Shown in pieces: positions 1-9,138 of a stretch of DNA of 31,084 nucleotides; the stretch's first letter is position 1, and each line of letters starts with the position of its first letter. Under the pieces are notes generated by a model that did no database searches, was not told the origin of the DNA, and saw only the letters and a program-made list of their open reading frames with translations. A program made the position numbers and the translations under genes. Location: the NCBI GenBank assembly GCA_013115125.1, contig JABANN010000417.1, positions 1 to 31,084 of the forward strand, written 5' to 3'. The stretch is from Perkinsus olseni. Taxonomy: Eukaryota > Perkinsozoa > Perkinsida.

Positions 1-194
1 CACGATATCCAGCACTTCTGTCCGACCATACTCGAATATTCCCGTACTACTTCATCCAATAATCTCTGACCCCACTCCCCCTGGACAATGTTGATGGCGG
101 CAATGGTCGGGCAGCTCCCAGAACTGGCCTTGCGGTCAGTTGGGCGGTAGAAGTGAAAGGGACAAACATTGTCCAAGGGGCCCGGGGTGACAGT

Positions 195-535
195 TCAGAC
201 GAAGTTCAGTTGCAGTCTACTGTCACCACCAGTGGGCGAAATTGGGGTGCAGAAAATTCCACAAATGCTGCTGGGAGCTAGTGGCTCCCAGGTGAAGTCT
301 AGGTAGGGTTGGTCGACCGAGAATCGAACCTGAGTGGGAAGGCACAAGGTTCCACGACCAGATACCGGCCAGGGATGAGTCGGATCAAGCTGGAGCAGGC
401 CGGCATTCGAGTGCGCCATCGGAAGTTGTCGGGGCTTGGGATCGATCCAGGGTGGGACGTACGATGCTAGACCGAAAGAGAGCGGGGAGGATGGATTATG
501 GGACCCTGCGTACCAACAGAGATACAGAGATTAAC
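195..535 (-). other. Open frame of unknown nature
   Basis: An open reading frame of about 113 codons reads on the minus strand and stops at 195-197. The only ATG in its downstream half is near 419. The peptide is rich in Pro, Leu and Trp and matches no family I recognise. No clear splice acceptor marks its beginning. It overlaps two B-box-like motifs, so part of it may be open by chance in a repeat-derived stretch. It could also be an exon of a gene whose other parts I cannot identify. Confidence 0.15.
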
Positions 536-606
536 AAGTATGAAAGATGTAGACGCATGGGATTGAACCTGCAATTGAGCCTATAAATAGACTACAAGGA
601 ATAAAT

Positions 607-678
607 GGAGAACCCGGGCATCGATCCCGGTGCCTCTCGCTTGCTAAGCGAGCGCTCTACCATTTGAGCTAGTCCCCC
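607..678 (-). tRNA. tRNA-Ala (AGC)
   Basis: The 72-nt sequence read on the minus strand folds as a cloverleaf. The 7-bp acceptor stem starts GGGGGAC and ends GTTCTCC. It includes the G3:U70 wobble pair that marks tRNA-Ala. The D arm is GCTC/GAGC. The anticodon stem CTCGC/GCGAG encloses the loop TTAGCAA, giving anticodon AGC. The T stem CCGGG/CCCGG closes a seven-base loop, ATCGATG. There is no intron and CCA is not encoded. The internal promoter boxes lie in the D and T arms. No strong T-run terminator is seen directly downstream. Confidence 0.95.
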
Positions 679-1105
679 TCACACATGTGCTGAGAAGTTG
701 CGAAGTAGCCGAGAAGTAGCCTATCCCAATGTATGTGGCTGCTGCGCATTTCGCCTCACAGCAGTCATGAACTTTCACCAGACATCATCTGCACGGACGA
801 TTCGCGTTCCGATCGGCCTGCACCGGTTTTTCACTCCGTCACAGTGCAATCACAGACTGTCACAGTCCATCACGAAAAGACGCCTGCAAAACGAGTTCGG
901 TTTCGTCACTCACACTCCCTCACGGCCTGCATAACGATTTCGTTTTCGCCTCTCAGACACTTTCACACGCTGCAACCAAATTTCGCCCATCACAGCGCAT
1001 CACACCACCCGGACTCACTAGCACTCACATCCTATCAGTCATCGAACGAGGGTCTTTCTCAGACGAAGTTCGGAAGAAGTGGTACGAAGTTCGTACTACG
1101 AACCA

Positions 1106-1154
1106 TGGGATCGAACCATATACGAACCGGGATCTTGGGATCGAACCATATACG
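1106..1154. repeat. Two tandem copies of a 30-bp unit with a B-box-like core
   Basis: The 19-mer TGGGATCGAACCATATACG occurs at 1106-1124 and again at 1136-1154, a period of 30 bp. A third, partial copy (ACCATATACGTT) lies at 1179-1190. Read on the minus strand, each full copy contains GGTTCGATCCC, a perfect match to the RNA polymerase III B-box consensus. The flanks hold further short repeats of ACGAAGTTCG. An open frame crosses the unit on the minus strand, but the duplication itself explains its repetitive peptide. Confidence 0.6.
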
Positions 1155-1374
1155 TTCGGGTTCGGGTCCAGGGACTACACCATATACGTTCTTCAAGCAA
1201 TCCAAGGTACCAACGAGTCTTGAAATAGCATCTGATCGCCCTGCCCGGCGCTCACCACCTTTTCCTCCCTCTCCTCGGCTCGGCTCCGGTGATGCCTTCC
1301 TCTTCATCCTTCTTGCGCAGCTTCTCCGGACTGAGATCAAATAATGAGAGATAAGCTTATGCGATATCTCATGT

Positions 1375-1671
1375 TTGTTTCGACGGAGTGGTCAGGTTGC
1401 CCCCACCTGTTCTGCAACAACACGGGCATTCCGCCATTTCCCTAAAGGGGTTTACCGCCTCTTTGCACCTCGTGCTGGTGCTGTTGCGTTCTCCAAGCTC
1501 CTCAGTGCACCCTCACTGGGATCTATCGATACATACATACCTTCTGTAAGTACAATGGATCAAGAACTACTCGCAGAGGGCTCACCCAATCAATATGATA
1601 TCCCGGTGCTTCTTCTCTAACGTGCCTTGCCTCTCTAGGGCATTCGATCTCATCCGGGATCTATCGAGAAA
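1375..1671 (+). other. Candidate two-exon plus-strand segment
   Basis: A plus-strand frame runs to about 1545, where it meets a strong donor, GTAAGT. A pyrimidine-rich stretch with CTCTAAC and the acceptor CTCTCTAG ends at 1638. The next segment, 1639-1671, stays in frame and meets another donor, GTAGGT. The intron would be 93 nt. No ATG in the right frame is visible upstream, so the gene start is unknown. The motif GGGATCTATCGA occurs in both segments. The protein is not recognised. A rival exon reading exists on the minus strand at about 1263-1331, so even the strand is uncertain. Confidence 0.2.
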
Positions 1672-1746
1672 GTAGGTGTACCTCTAGCCTCCTCTCCCAG
1701 TGGGGCTACAGACACCATTCCCAAAAATTGAGTTCGCACCATCCTT

Positions 1747-2236
1747 TCAGCGACGAGAACATCGAAGTCCTTGTGGCATCGCGGGCTCCCCGACACCTCT
1801 GAGAAGGCGGAAGTGACAGGATGATAGGAGTGACGAGAGATGGTAGCAACAACAGGAGTAGCCTAACGTGAATAGCCCTTCCCCCCAGGTCTCTCGTACT
1901 GAGAAGTAAGCGGCATCGGCATCCCCTGTTCCCTGCGGATCCATAGTAAAAGGGTAGAGGATCGTAATGTAACAGCAGTCCATCACCTGCATTTCTTCTC
2001 CATAATATGCCTGCATGCATCTCTTATGGCTGAGCCGATAGATAGAGTCAACCACTGGTACACTGACAGTGACTTGGCTGGAACCTTTTGTCCGCAATCT
2101 CGATCGTAGCCGATCCCTTCAGAGTCGTATGACGCCTGAATGTTCCACAGTAACGCCAAGAGGGCTAACAATCCAGGAGCATGATGCCGTTGCCGGCGGT
2201 CCACCGTAGCCGACCTCTCGGGGGGCAGTCTCTCAT
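1747..2236 (-). CDS. Possible small secreted protein, start unresolved
   Basis: A minus-strand frame from about 2210 to 1987 encodes a leucine/alanine-rich hydrophobic stretch (GLLALLALLWNIQAS) that looks like a signal peptide. An acidic, Cys-containing segment ending in IMEKKC follows. At 1986-1981 it meets the donor GTGATG. An acceptor CCGCAG about 54 nt further on could join an open tail that stops near 1747. The ATG at 2236-2234 is in another frame, so the true start must be an upstream exon or a non-ATG. The product is not recognised. The placement fits the run of small secreted-protein genes on this strand. Confidence 0.25.
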
Positions 2237-2635
2237 CCGTCCTAAGGGTGGGTAAACGCCGGGTTTACAGGTCCTCTGGAAAGAAATATACCGCATCAAT
2301 CGAGTTGCCTGCAAACAGCTGTGCGGCAGGCGAATAGAGTAGACACCTCACTCTTGCCACCCCCATTCGGGCGAATGGATTCCGCCGGAGCGGAAGGCAC
2401 CCTCCCCGCCTCGGAGAATGTGTCGTCACTAGTTGATAATCTGTGTGTGACGGTGGGCTATTGTGTTACGGCCAGTGGTGCGCTGAGATCGTGGAGGAGG
2501 TATATGATGCCCAACGCTAGGGAATAAATATCCATCTTCAGGCGAATATGACTACTTGAAGTAGCTCATTCCGGTCTCAGTGGCGTAACATCTCTAAAAA
2601 TCGTTTACCTGTATCGACCCTCAGATACCCTAAAA

Positions 2636-2796
2636 TCAAAAAGCTCGGACGGACCATGCGGATGCCTCGGGACACCTCCCCTTCCAGACGGCGTATTTAG
2701 GCTCATCTGCCTGGTTTACTGCCTTACAGCCCCCAGCTGGCATATCCGTCGCGAGCTGAGGATCTCTCATGCTTAATGGAACGAACTCGTCATGAG
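2636..2796 (-). CDS. Candidate terminal exon, Cys-containing
   Basis: On the minus strand an open segment ends at a TGA at 2638-2636. It encodes a compact, natural-looking peptide with two cysteines (for example GGCKAVNQADEPKYAVWKG). Just upstream in the same direction, around 2810-2900, a run of leucines resembles a signal peptide, but I could not join the two with a convincing intron. The peptide composition suggests a small secreted protein like its neighbours. No family is recognised. Confidence 0.25.
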
Positions 2797-2994
2797 AAGA
2801 AACTCAGTCGGGACTACCCCGAACTAATAGCAGAGTCATCGGTGTAACGCAGCTCCCCCAAGTTGTTCTCAGTAGTAGTAGCAATACTCCAACGGCAAGA
2901 GGGGGCGACTGTGGGTCTACATGCTCAATCACAATAGTAGCTCACAACTCCCACCGGAGCCAGTCGATACACGAGTCCCATCACAGAAAATGAT

Positions 2995-3331
2995 TCACAT
3001 GGTTGAGCCTGCAACTTGGTTGATGTTGACCAGTCTGCCTCGTGCACGGGCATTGTACACTGCCCGCACTCCCAGTGGGGATATCGCCAACTTTACCAGG
3101 AGATAGCCACCTTGTTATACTTCGTGCGAGCGCCGTTCCTGATACAGTAAGAGTGCTGTAGACGGAGGCCGTGGAGTCCCCAATAAATGGCACCATTGAA
3201 GCGTGTGCCACCTGAGATAAAGGCTCGAATATGGTGCTCGTTGAGTCGATCAAGGGGCCACAGGGGCCCGATGAGCAGGAGCCTGTTACCAGGAGGGTCA
3301 ACAGCGAGACGCTGACAGGCAGCCGGACCAT
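2995..3331 (-). CDS. Small secreted protein, 2 exons, unknown function
   Basis: The ATG at 3331 opens a frame with a clear signal peptide (MVRLPVSVSLLTLLVTGSCS), then a short Ser/Thr-rich mature region. The donor GTATAA after residue 70 and the acceptor GCGGGCAG give a 61-nt intron (3060-3120). The second exon reads MYNARARGRLVNINQ and stops at 2995-2997, for 91 residues in all. A second donor, GTGGCT, would give a 51-nt intron and a different tail. No domain is recognised. It is one of several small secreted-protein genes in line on this strand. I infer export from the cell or to its surface. Confidence 0.55.
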
Positions 3332-3493
3332 TTTTATACAATACTCCCCCTTATCACTTGTCTATCCAAGTAGCCACCATGCATCCAAGGATGCTCGCTG
3401 ATCAAGTGCGGAGGCATCATCGGCAGAGGAGCGACCCTGAGTTGTAACAGCAGCACAAGCTCTCTCTCAGGTAGAACTTCATGCGAGAGAGAG

Positions 3494-3928
3494 TCACTTG
3501 TCTGTCCAAGAGAGAGGATAGTTGAGATAGGGATAGCTGGGGTATTTAGCAATGGTTGCAGGCGGCATCGGTGTTACGACCGGTGGTACAGTGGATACAG
3601 GAGACCCAAACACGTATCTGACTTCAACCACCGAGTGCAGCACAGCCTCTACAAGCAAATCGAGTGCTAAGACTGACTTCTCCAAATTAGCCTGTGCCTG
3701 CATTGCTTCAGAGCTAGCGAGGTTGGTATTCTGTGCCATGGCCACCGCGTTGGCTGCTGCCTGCTTAGCCGCAGCTGCCGCCGCCTTAGCTGCTGCCAAT
3801 GCCTTCAGCCCGGATGCTCCCGCAATTGTTAGCTCTACTGCCATAGCGACAGGGACGGGTTGCGAAAGCGAAGCGTACACCTCTGCCTCCGGCGACAACG
3901 GAAAAATCAGGTCAACGAAAGGTTCTGC
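3494..3928 (-). CDS. Alanine-rich helical protein, 3' exon
   Basis: A 145-codon open exon begins after the acceptor CGACATAG and stops at 3494. The middle is Ala/Lys/Gln-rich (LKALAAAKAAAAAAKQAAAN) followed by a heptad-like Leu/Ala stretch, suggesting a long helix or coiled coil. The tail is rich in Pro and Tyr (PPATIAKYPSYPYLNYP). The exon contains no convincing initiation ATG, and I could not settle the upstream exon (expected between 3930 and 4250). A long frame also exists on the opposite strand (3552-4232). The minus strand is preferred for its normal Lys, Glu and Gln content and its splice acceptor. The function is unknown. Confidence 0.45.
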   Translation of the reverse strand, partial: AEPFVDLIFPLSPEAEVYASLSQPVPVAMAVELTIAGASGLKALAAAKAAAAAAKQAAANAVAMAQNTNLASSEAMQAQANLEKSVLALDLLVEAVLHSVVEVRYVFGSPVSTVPPVVTPMPPATIAKYPSYPYLNYPLSWTDK

Positions 3929-4609
3929 CTATGTCGCAACTTTAAAGTCTCCAAGGTTCGGAGTCCAAACATGCTTGAAGCATGAAACAGACACGTACCA
4001 AGTTACAACTGATGAGGAGAGAGGCGTGCATCACATGGCATCCACGCTTGGACAATCGGTTGATTCAACTACAAGAGGAGCAACTCGTTGGGTAGGGAGC
4101 TGTACGGTTCATCGGGGCGAGGGTGCCGGCCTAGCTCGAGCACGCAGCTCCGAACAGGCTCGCCCGCCTGCACACGGGAGCTCACCTTCATCGCATGGTG
4201 TAGTCGTTGAGCGTGATTCACTCACGGCCTGAAACTCGTAGTCTGTGTACAACCCGGCTCCAGCTAATCGATTATTCCGAGGTTCACCGTCGTTGGGTCA
4301 GCCGGGCGGGTCGATCTCTGGTAGTCTGATATGGGGATGGGGTAGACGATAATGGTGCTTCTTCTGAGACGACCCCACAAGAAATGTTATACTACATTGA
4401 AACTTGAGGCGCAACAAGGGAGGATCTGCATTTCACAACAAACACATCATTAACAGGATCATCGTAGTCATGGAGGGGGATCATCGTTGGGCATGAGAAT
4501 CACAGAGTATCTTAGGGAGTAAGAATGTTGTAGTGTTCATAGAATAGTGAAAATATGAATCGGTAAGTGGGAGTAGAAGTATTATCCGAGAGTAGTTGTT
4601 CTACTCCCG

Positions 4610-5503
4610 TCAGAGGCGGTGTATCTCATAATGATACGGCGAGGTTTCCGGCATCGGCCAGTGCGCGGCTAGAGTAGCGTTAATGGCTTCCTCGGCAGAA
4701 GCATAGTAGGACTCGCATAGATCGAATATATTGCCCGATTGCGCCTCGAGAGCAGTGCGCACGGCGGAGCAAAGTCCTGTAGCCCGTCGCAGAACGTTTC
4801 TCCTGGCCTGACCCTGTGCAGTCCTTCTCCGAACGATGCGGTTAAATTTTCCAAACTGAACATCGCGGGAGGCGAAGGTCAGCGCACGGGATCGATTATG
4901 AATCATTCATGGTCGCTCCATCCAGGTTACGGAGTGGATCCATGCCAGTATCCTCAGGAGGGCCAGTTCCAACGAAAGTGTAGGAGACTGTGGCATCGTG
5001 ACGACGAATCTTATAATTCTTCACGGCAATATACTCCACATCAGCACGCCAGACGTATCTATAAAGTAAGAATCACGTTCATTGTAACGTCGACACTTAC
5101 TCTAGTGTGATAGGCGTACGGATGCTGGGTACGTAGCATTTGGCTTTCTGTGTGATCACCCTGTAATCTGTCACTTGAACGTGTAGTGACCCCGTGATAT
5201 TCGAATTAATTCTGTCGCCGAAAAAACAGTCAGTCACATCCGTAAGACCATCATATCTAGTGCTATTAGTCCGTCGAGGAAAGCCCTGAAAGAGAAATGT
5301 GCCCGAGTGATGACCGATAGGAAGCGACGCCCGCGGAGTCTGGTCGATTCTACTATCGCGATTACAGACAGCCCCCCCGACGAGCTTACATTATTCGGGA
5401 TGTGAGGGCCGACTGCGCCGATCGCGTTGCCAGGAGGTAGACTTGAAAACAATGCAACAACGGAGATAGCTGCGGCTCCGAGGGTAAACTGTGTAGACGA
5501 CAT
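4610..5503 (-). CDS. Secreted protein, tandem family member 1
   Basis: The ATG at 5503 begins a signal peptide (MSSTQFTLGAAAISVVALFS) followed by NAIGAVGP. Exons are 5503-5390, 5285-5101, 5058-4931 and 4776-4610; the introns are 104, 42 and 154 nt. Total coding length divides by three, giving 197 residues. The mature part has two potential N-glycosylation sites (NST, NIT) and the paired cysteines TDCFFGD and KCYVP. A C-terminal block, IFDLCESYYAS, follows. The gene at 6179-7335 is a paralogue with the same first two intron positions and phases. The last intron is least sure: an open stretch there in another frame resembles part of the paralogue, so this copy may have lost that segment. No known family is recognised. 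Confidence 0.6.
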
Positions 5504-6178
5504 TTGGGTGAAAGGGTTTGGCACTGCATGTAAGAATGGCGGGCAATATCTCCCATGACCTCGAATCGGTGACGGTCGACGTTCCGAGGTACTTCCTTTA
5601 GACGCTTCCTCCACCTTAGTCATGCTGCTCCACATTACCCGAAAGGAAAAGGAGCTAGTAGCTCCTTGGGCGGAATTCTTTCCACCCGTACCCGTCTCTG
5701 CTCCCCTGTCCTCCGCCTTGGACAGTGTCTAGTAGACTCTCCAACACACATGCCCCATTCCACAGATTCTTGAGGACATAACCCCTCCTCACCTGCATGA
5801 GCTCCCCAGGATTCCGGTACATCTATGCTATCATACTCATTATCTTGATCTTCTTAGAAGCTTCTCGGGCTGGAACTCGCTACACGCACAGCCAACTCAT
5901 CAGCCCGAGCTCGCTATGCTTCGGAGACGACGTACGGTTCGCCTGGCCTATCGTCGTCGCCTCTACGAGCCGCCAATCTGCCGTCCTATATGTACTCTCT
6001 CCCGATGAATTCATCTGAGAGCCGCATTCCGGATCGTTCTGCCGAGCAGTGACAGCCTGTCACTGACAGTAGGAGCACTGTGTAGGAGCCGCTGTTCGGC
6101 TAGTTTGCTGAGTACGGCAAGTCGATGCTATACGGAATCGTGCTCGTCTGGAGGACCCAAACACCACCTTGATAAATA

Positions 6179-7335
6179 TTAACGGTAAGAACTCATCACG
6201 ATAGGACTCATCCGATCACAACAACAGAGGACAACAACAGAAGAAGGGAAGTTCCAGCCGTCCAATGCACTTTTGAGAGAGGTACAATAGCAACAAGCAT
6301 GACCATCCACAAACATCACATGGCGGAGGGCGTTGCATGAATACAGTACGTTCATATTAAGCTGATTGACCAAGACTTCCTCACACCTGTTATTGCTGAG
6401 GATGTGTCTCGAAGGAGAGGCTGTTGATGAACCAGAAGGTTGTACGACCAAAAGAGTCGGTTACCTGCTCCGAGATCGCGTAATAATCGACACATAAATC
6501 CTTGAAGGATCCAAACTGATTCTTGATAGCCGAGAGCAGAAGCCCGCAGACATCTCTACAGGTGGCAATCATCTCAGCTTCAGGCTGTGACAAATACGCT
6601 AAGTCCTCTTCATAAAGTGTGTCGTCATCCCCTGAGTACGTCATGTTCTTCGCAGCGAGGTAAACCCTAGCCTGCTTGTCGCGGAGCGTTGATATATCCA
6701 GCTTCGCTATTGGATCCCACCCAGCCTTCTGAGGAAGGTAATGGCCCGGCAATTCATACACGGCTGGCCTTAGAGCACCATCAGGCCTATACGCTAGAGC
6801 AGTGGCATACTCTGAGTACCTGCGATAGAGGGGCAGCTAGTAACGAGAGAATGGCATAATCCATCATGTATGCCTTACTCTGTCATGGGCTCGTGCAGTA
6901 CATCAGGCCTCGGACAGGTGATGTGGTTTGTTTGAACAGAGTTGTCAAACACATACATGTCCAAATCTGCACTGGTGTCTGCTACGTGCCCAAGACCGCG
7001 GCCATAACGGCACTGAGTAGCGTTCATGAGGATATCGAAGCGTGTGGGTTGCTGGGGAGGGTAATCCTAAGACCAGGTCGAATGAGTTGATAAGAGCGAG
7101 TATCATGCAACAACACTCTTGTCAAGGTGAGGTTAGTGCATGTGAATGGACTCCATTCAATGGAGTGTCTCAATCCCACTGCGACATTTGAGAGATTGAG
7201 CATGCCTACGTCGGAGGCCGTGGGGGCGACTGCGCCGATTGCATCGCTGATGGGTATGCTCGAAAGGAATACAGCAGCGACAGCAAAAGCAGCCGCTGCG
7301 GCTTCGATCATGAAGCGCTGAGTCGACATGTGCAT
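6179..7335 (-). CDS. Secreted protein, tandem family member 2
   Basis: The ATG at 7335 (or 7329) starts a signal peptide rich in Ala and Val, ending near SDAIGAVAP, as in the paralogue at 4610-5503. Exons are 7335-7210, 7066-6879, 6819-6433 and 6386-6179, giving 302 residues with total length divisible by three. The second exon has the same two cysteine contexts as the paralogue (TQCRYG and TCPRP) and an NAT glycosylation site. The third holds GWDPIAKLD and FKDLCVDYYAIS, matching GMDPLRNLD and FDLCESYYAS. The last donor, GTTCAT, is weak; a stronger GTAACC lies at 6464 but breaks the frame. The role is unknown. The signal peptide and conserved cysteines suggest a folded exported protein. Confidence 0.62.
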
Positions 7336-7415
7336 ACTCGAAATTCTCCCTGCGTAAAAGCACCGCTGAGATCATTGGAGTCAGGGATGAGCGGTAGCGC
7401 CGGCCGCTAATGCTG

Positions 7416-7661
7416 TCACTTGAAAGCTGAGGCTATAACGAGTTCTGTCCGGTGAGACAGAATCTCCCCGGACTTCTTTTCACGAATTCTGAGTAATTCA
7501 CGTGTGGTAAGAGAAATCAGTGCAGAGCGGGAAATAATTACCGCTCGAAGGAAGGAGTCGTCGCTCGCCTCACCGGGCGATTCCAACGGCTGGGAGTTGA
7601 GGTACAGACTCGAAGTGACGCCCATCTCCACAATAGGGCGAAGATGGTCGCTAGGAAGCAT
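7416..7661 (-). CDS. Short open frame, 81 residues, unknown
   Basis: The ATG at 7661, with an in-frame TGA just before it, opens 81 codons with balanced composition (for example FLRAVIISRSALISLTTREL). There is no signal peptide and no recognised domain. The C-terminal half is likely helical and basic. The frame sits between the myristoylation-type gene (8106-8920) and the secreted-family gene starting at 7335. It may be a complete small gene, or an exon of something larger whose other exons I could not find in 7670-8100. Confidence 0.3.
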   Translation of the reverse strand: MLPSDHLRPIVEMGVTSSLYLNSQPLESPGEASDDSFLRAVIISRSALISLTTRELLRIREKKSGEILSHRTELVIASAFK

Positions 7662-8105
7662 TCACAAGTTGTGAATCACGAAGTCCCGTGCTCCTTCCTC
7701 GAAGGAGACGTTGCATTAGTCGAATATAAGAAAGCGTCTGCAGATCGCATGCCCCGTTAATGGGAATAGAAGGGGATGAGTAATGGATGCATCCGGGCTG
7801 CCATGCTACGAGAGATGTTTCAATAACGCTGTGACAAGAAATGAGGACTATGGTCCACAGACAACAATGAGTTGTATGAGTCTGCTGGAGTTGTGTTGAT
7901 CGTCTGCCTGGTTTTCGCAACGTAACGAAGACTGACGCCCACTCGATGCACGACAGAAAGGAGCCACGCTCTAAGCGCAGCCTTCCTGACCACCTTCATT
8001 CAACTTCTACGAACGCAACAGATTTTGGAGATAGATTATCCCAAGCAGTATTCGAAAATACGGTCCCTCGCCCCCTGACGTTGCCGCGTGCTCCGCACTC
8101 TGTTC

Positions 8106-8920
8106 CTATCCCTCGCCAGCTAGGTAAGACACTGCAGTCGTCCCATCATAGGTACCCATCGGCGTATCTCCATCTTTGTAAAAGCCTGCTTGATCGGCAC
8201 TGAGTCATCGGCATACCGAGCCGTTGCCTAAGTGTGATCAATACTCCACAATGAGCCAAACAAGCGAGAAAAATGAGCCTTCATTACTCTCTTTTGGGAC
8301 TACAGTAGCTCTCAGGAAATATTGAGCCGTCACAACAGTGGGTGGTCACATCCAGCCCTATATTACCGGCATTTATTCTCTATAGTGCAGAGCCAAATGA
8401 GCATCTCCTTATTGGACGCTACCCGTGGTCGCGACCTCTGTATCTCATCCTCAATCATACCACCAACGATCGGATGCTCACACCGATCGATAAAACCATC
8501 GAAGAAGTCCGTATACACCTTCTGTTGAGATGAAGATAGCCTGTCCGGTGCGTAGGCTGCCGCGGTATACAACTGACGACGAGGAGCCGGGTCAAGCTGT
8601 ATGGAGTGCAGTGTGATGATGAACTACTACCATCATCCACTGAGCATTGCAGATATCCGTTGTATCATTCGTATCCTCGCAGAAGTGTATCTCTCCTCCC
8701 TCCTTCCCAGGTCGTCCTAGAGTATCGACCCCAAGCTTTGCCTCGGTACCTGCTACAACAACTACCCAGCTGAACATCCTCAGCTCAACATTGCGATCTA
8801 CTTACCTCCGTCTACCCGAAATGGTGACGCCTTCTCCTGATGAGGTGTTGCATCTACTGGTGGAGACGATGCAGCAGAGGACGGATCCTGTGAGCCTGGA
8901 CGGCTGGAGAACGATCCCAT
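8106..8920 (-). CDS. Unknown 177-residue protein with myristoylation-type start
   Basis: Four exons (8920-8806, 8749-8631, 8572-8367, 8199-8106) join in frame to 177 residues and stop at TAG. Introns are 56, 58 and 167 nt with GTAAGT, GTAGTA and GTAATA donors. The start MGSFSSRPGS has Gly2 and Ser6, the pattern used by N-myristoyl transferase, so membrane tethering on the cytosolic side is inferred. A Ser/Pro-rich linker leads to a region with several cysteines (HFCEDTND, DICNAQ, DRCEHP, IENKC) and a helical core (YTDFFDGFIDRCEHPIVGG). I recognise no family. The frame stays open after the stop for about 30 codons, so a further exon is possible. Confidence 0.6.
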
Positions 8921-9138
8921 GTTGTTAAGGGAGGATACTTACACAAGATACCCGCCCTAATCAATACGCTTCGATCTGTGTAACAACCTCACCACCCCAG
9001 CCGAATATTAACCACTGAACATCATATTCACGATCAGTTTGGGCGTCAATATAACAATGAACACTAACACACTGGTGAAACTATGTCTACCTGATGGCTC
9101 TACGAGCGGCCCCTGATTATCACCATCATAACCATTTC

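Noticed and set aside
559-569. Second tRNA gene suggested by GGTTCAATCCC
   Set aside because: The flanking bases do not pair as a T stem, and no D or anticodon arm is found upstream on that strand.
733-1344. 203-codon plus-strand frame
   Set aside because: It lacks a clear start, crosses tandem repeats and the TCAC run, and has biased composition with no domain; likely open by chance.
2203-2212. ACCGTAGCC, like the start of the dinoflagellate spliced leader
   Set aside because: Only nine bases match and the rest of the leader and its donor are absent.
3552-4232. 226-codon open frame on the plus strand
   Set aside because: It is antisense to the alanine-rich exon; its Cys/Ser/Ala-heavy composition is what the complement of an Ala/Lys/Gln helix yields, and the minus strand has the splice acceptor and a natural protein end.
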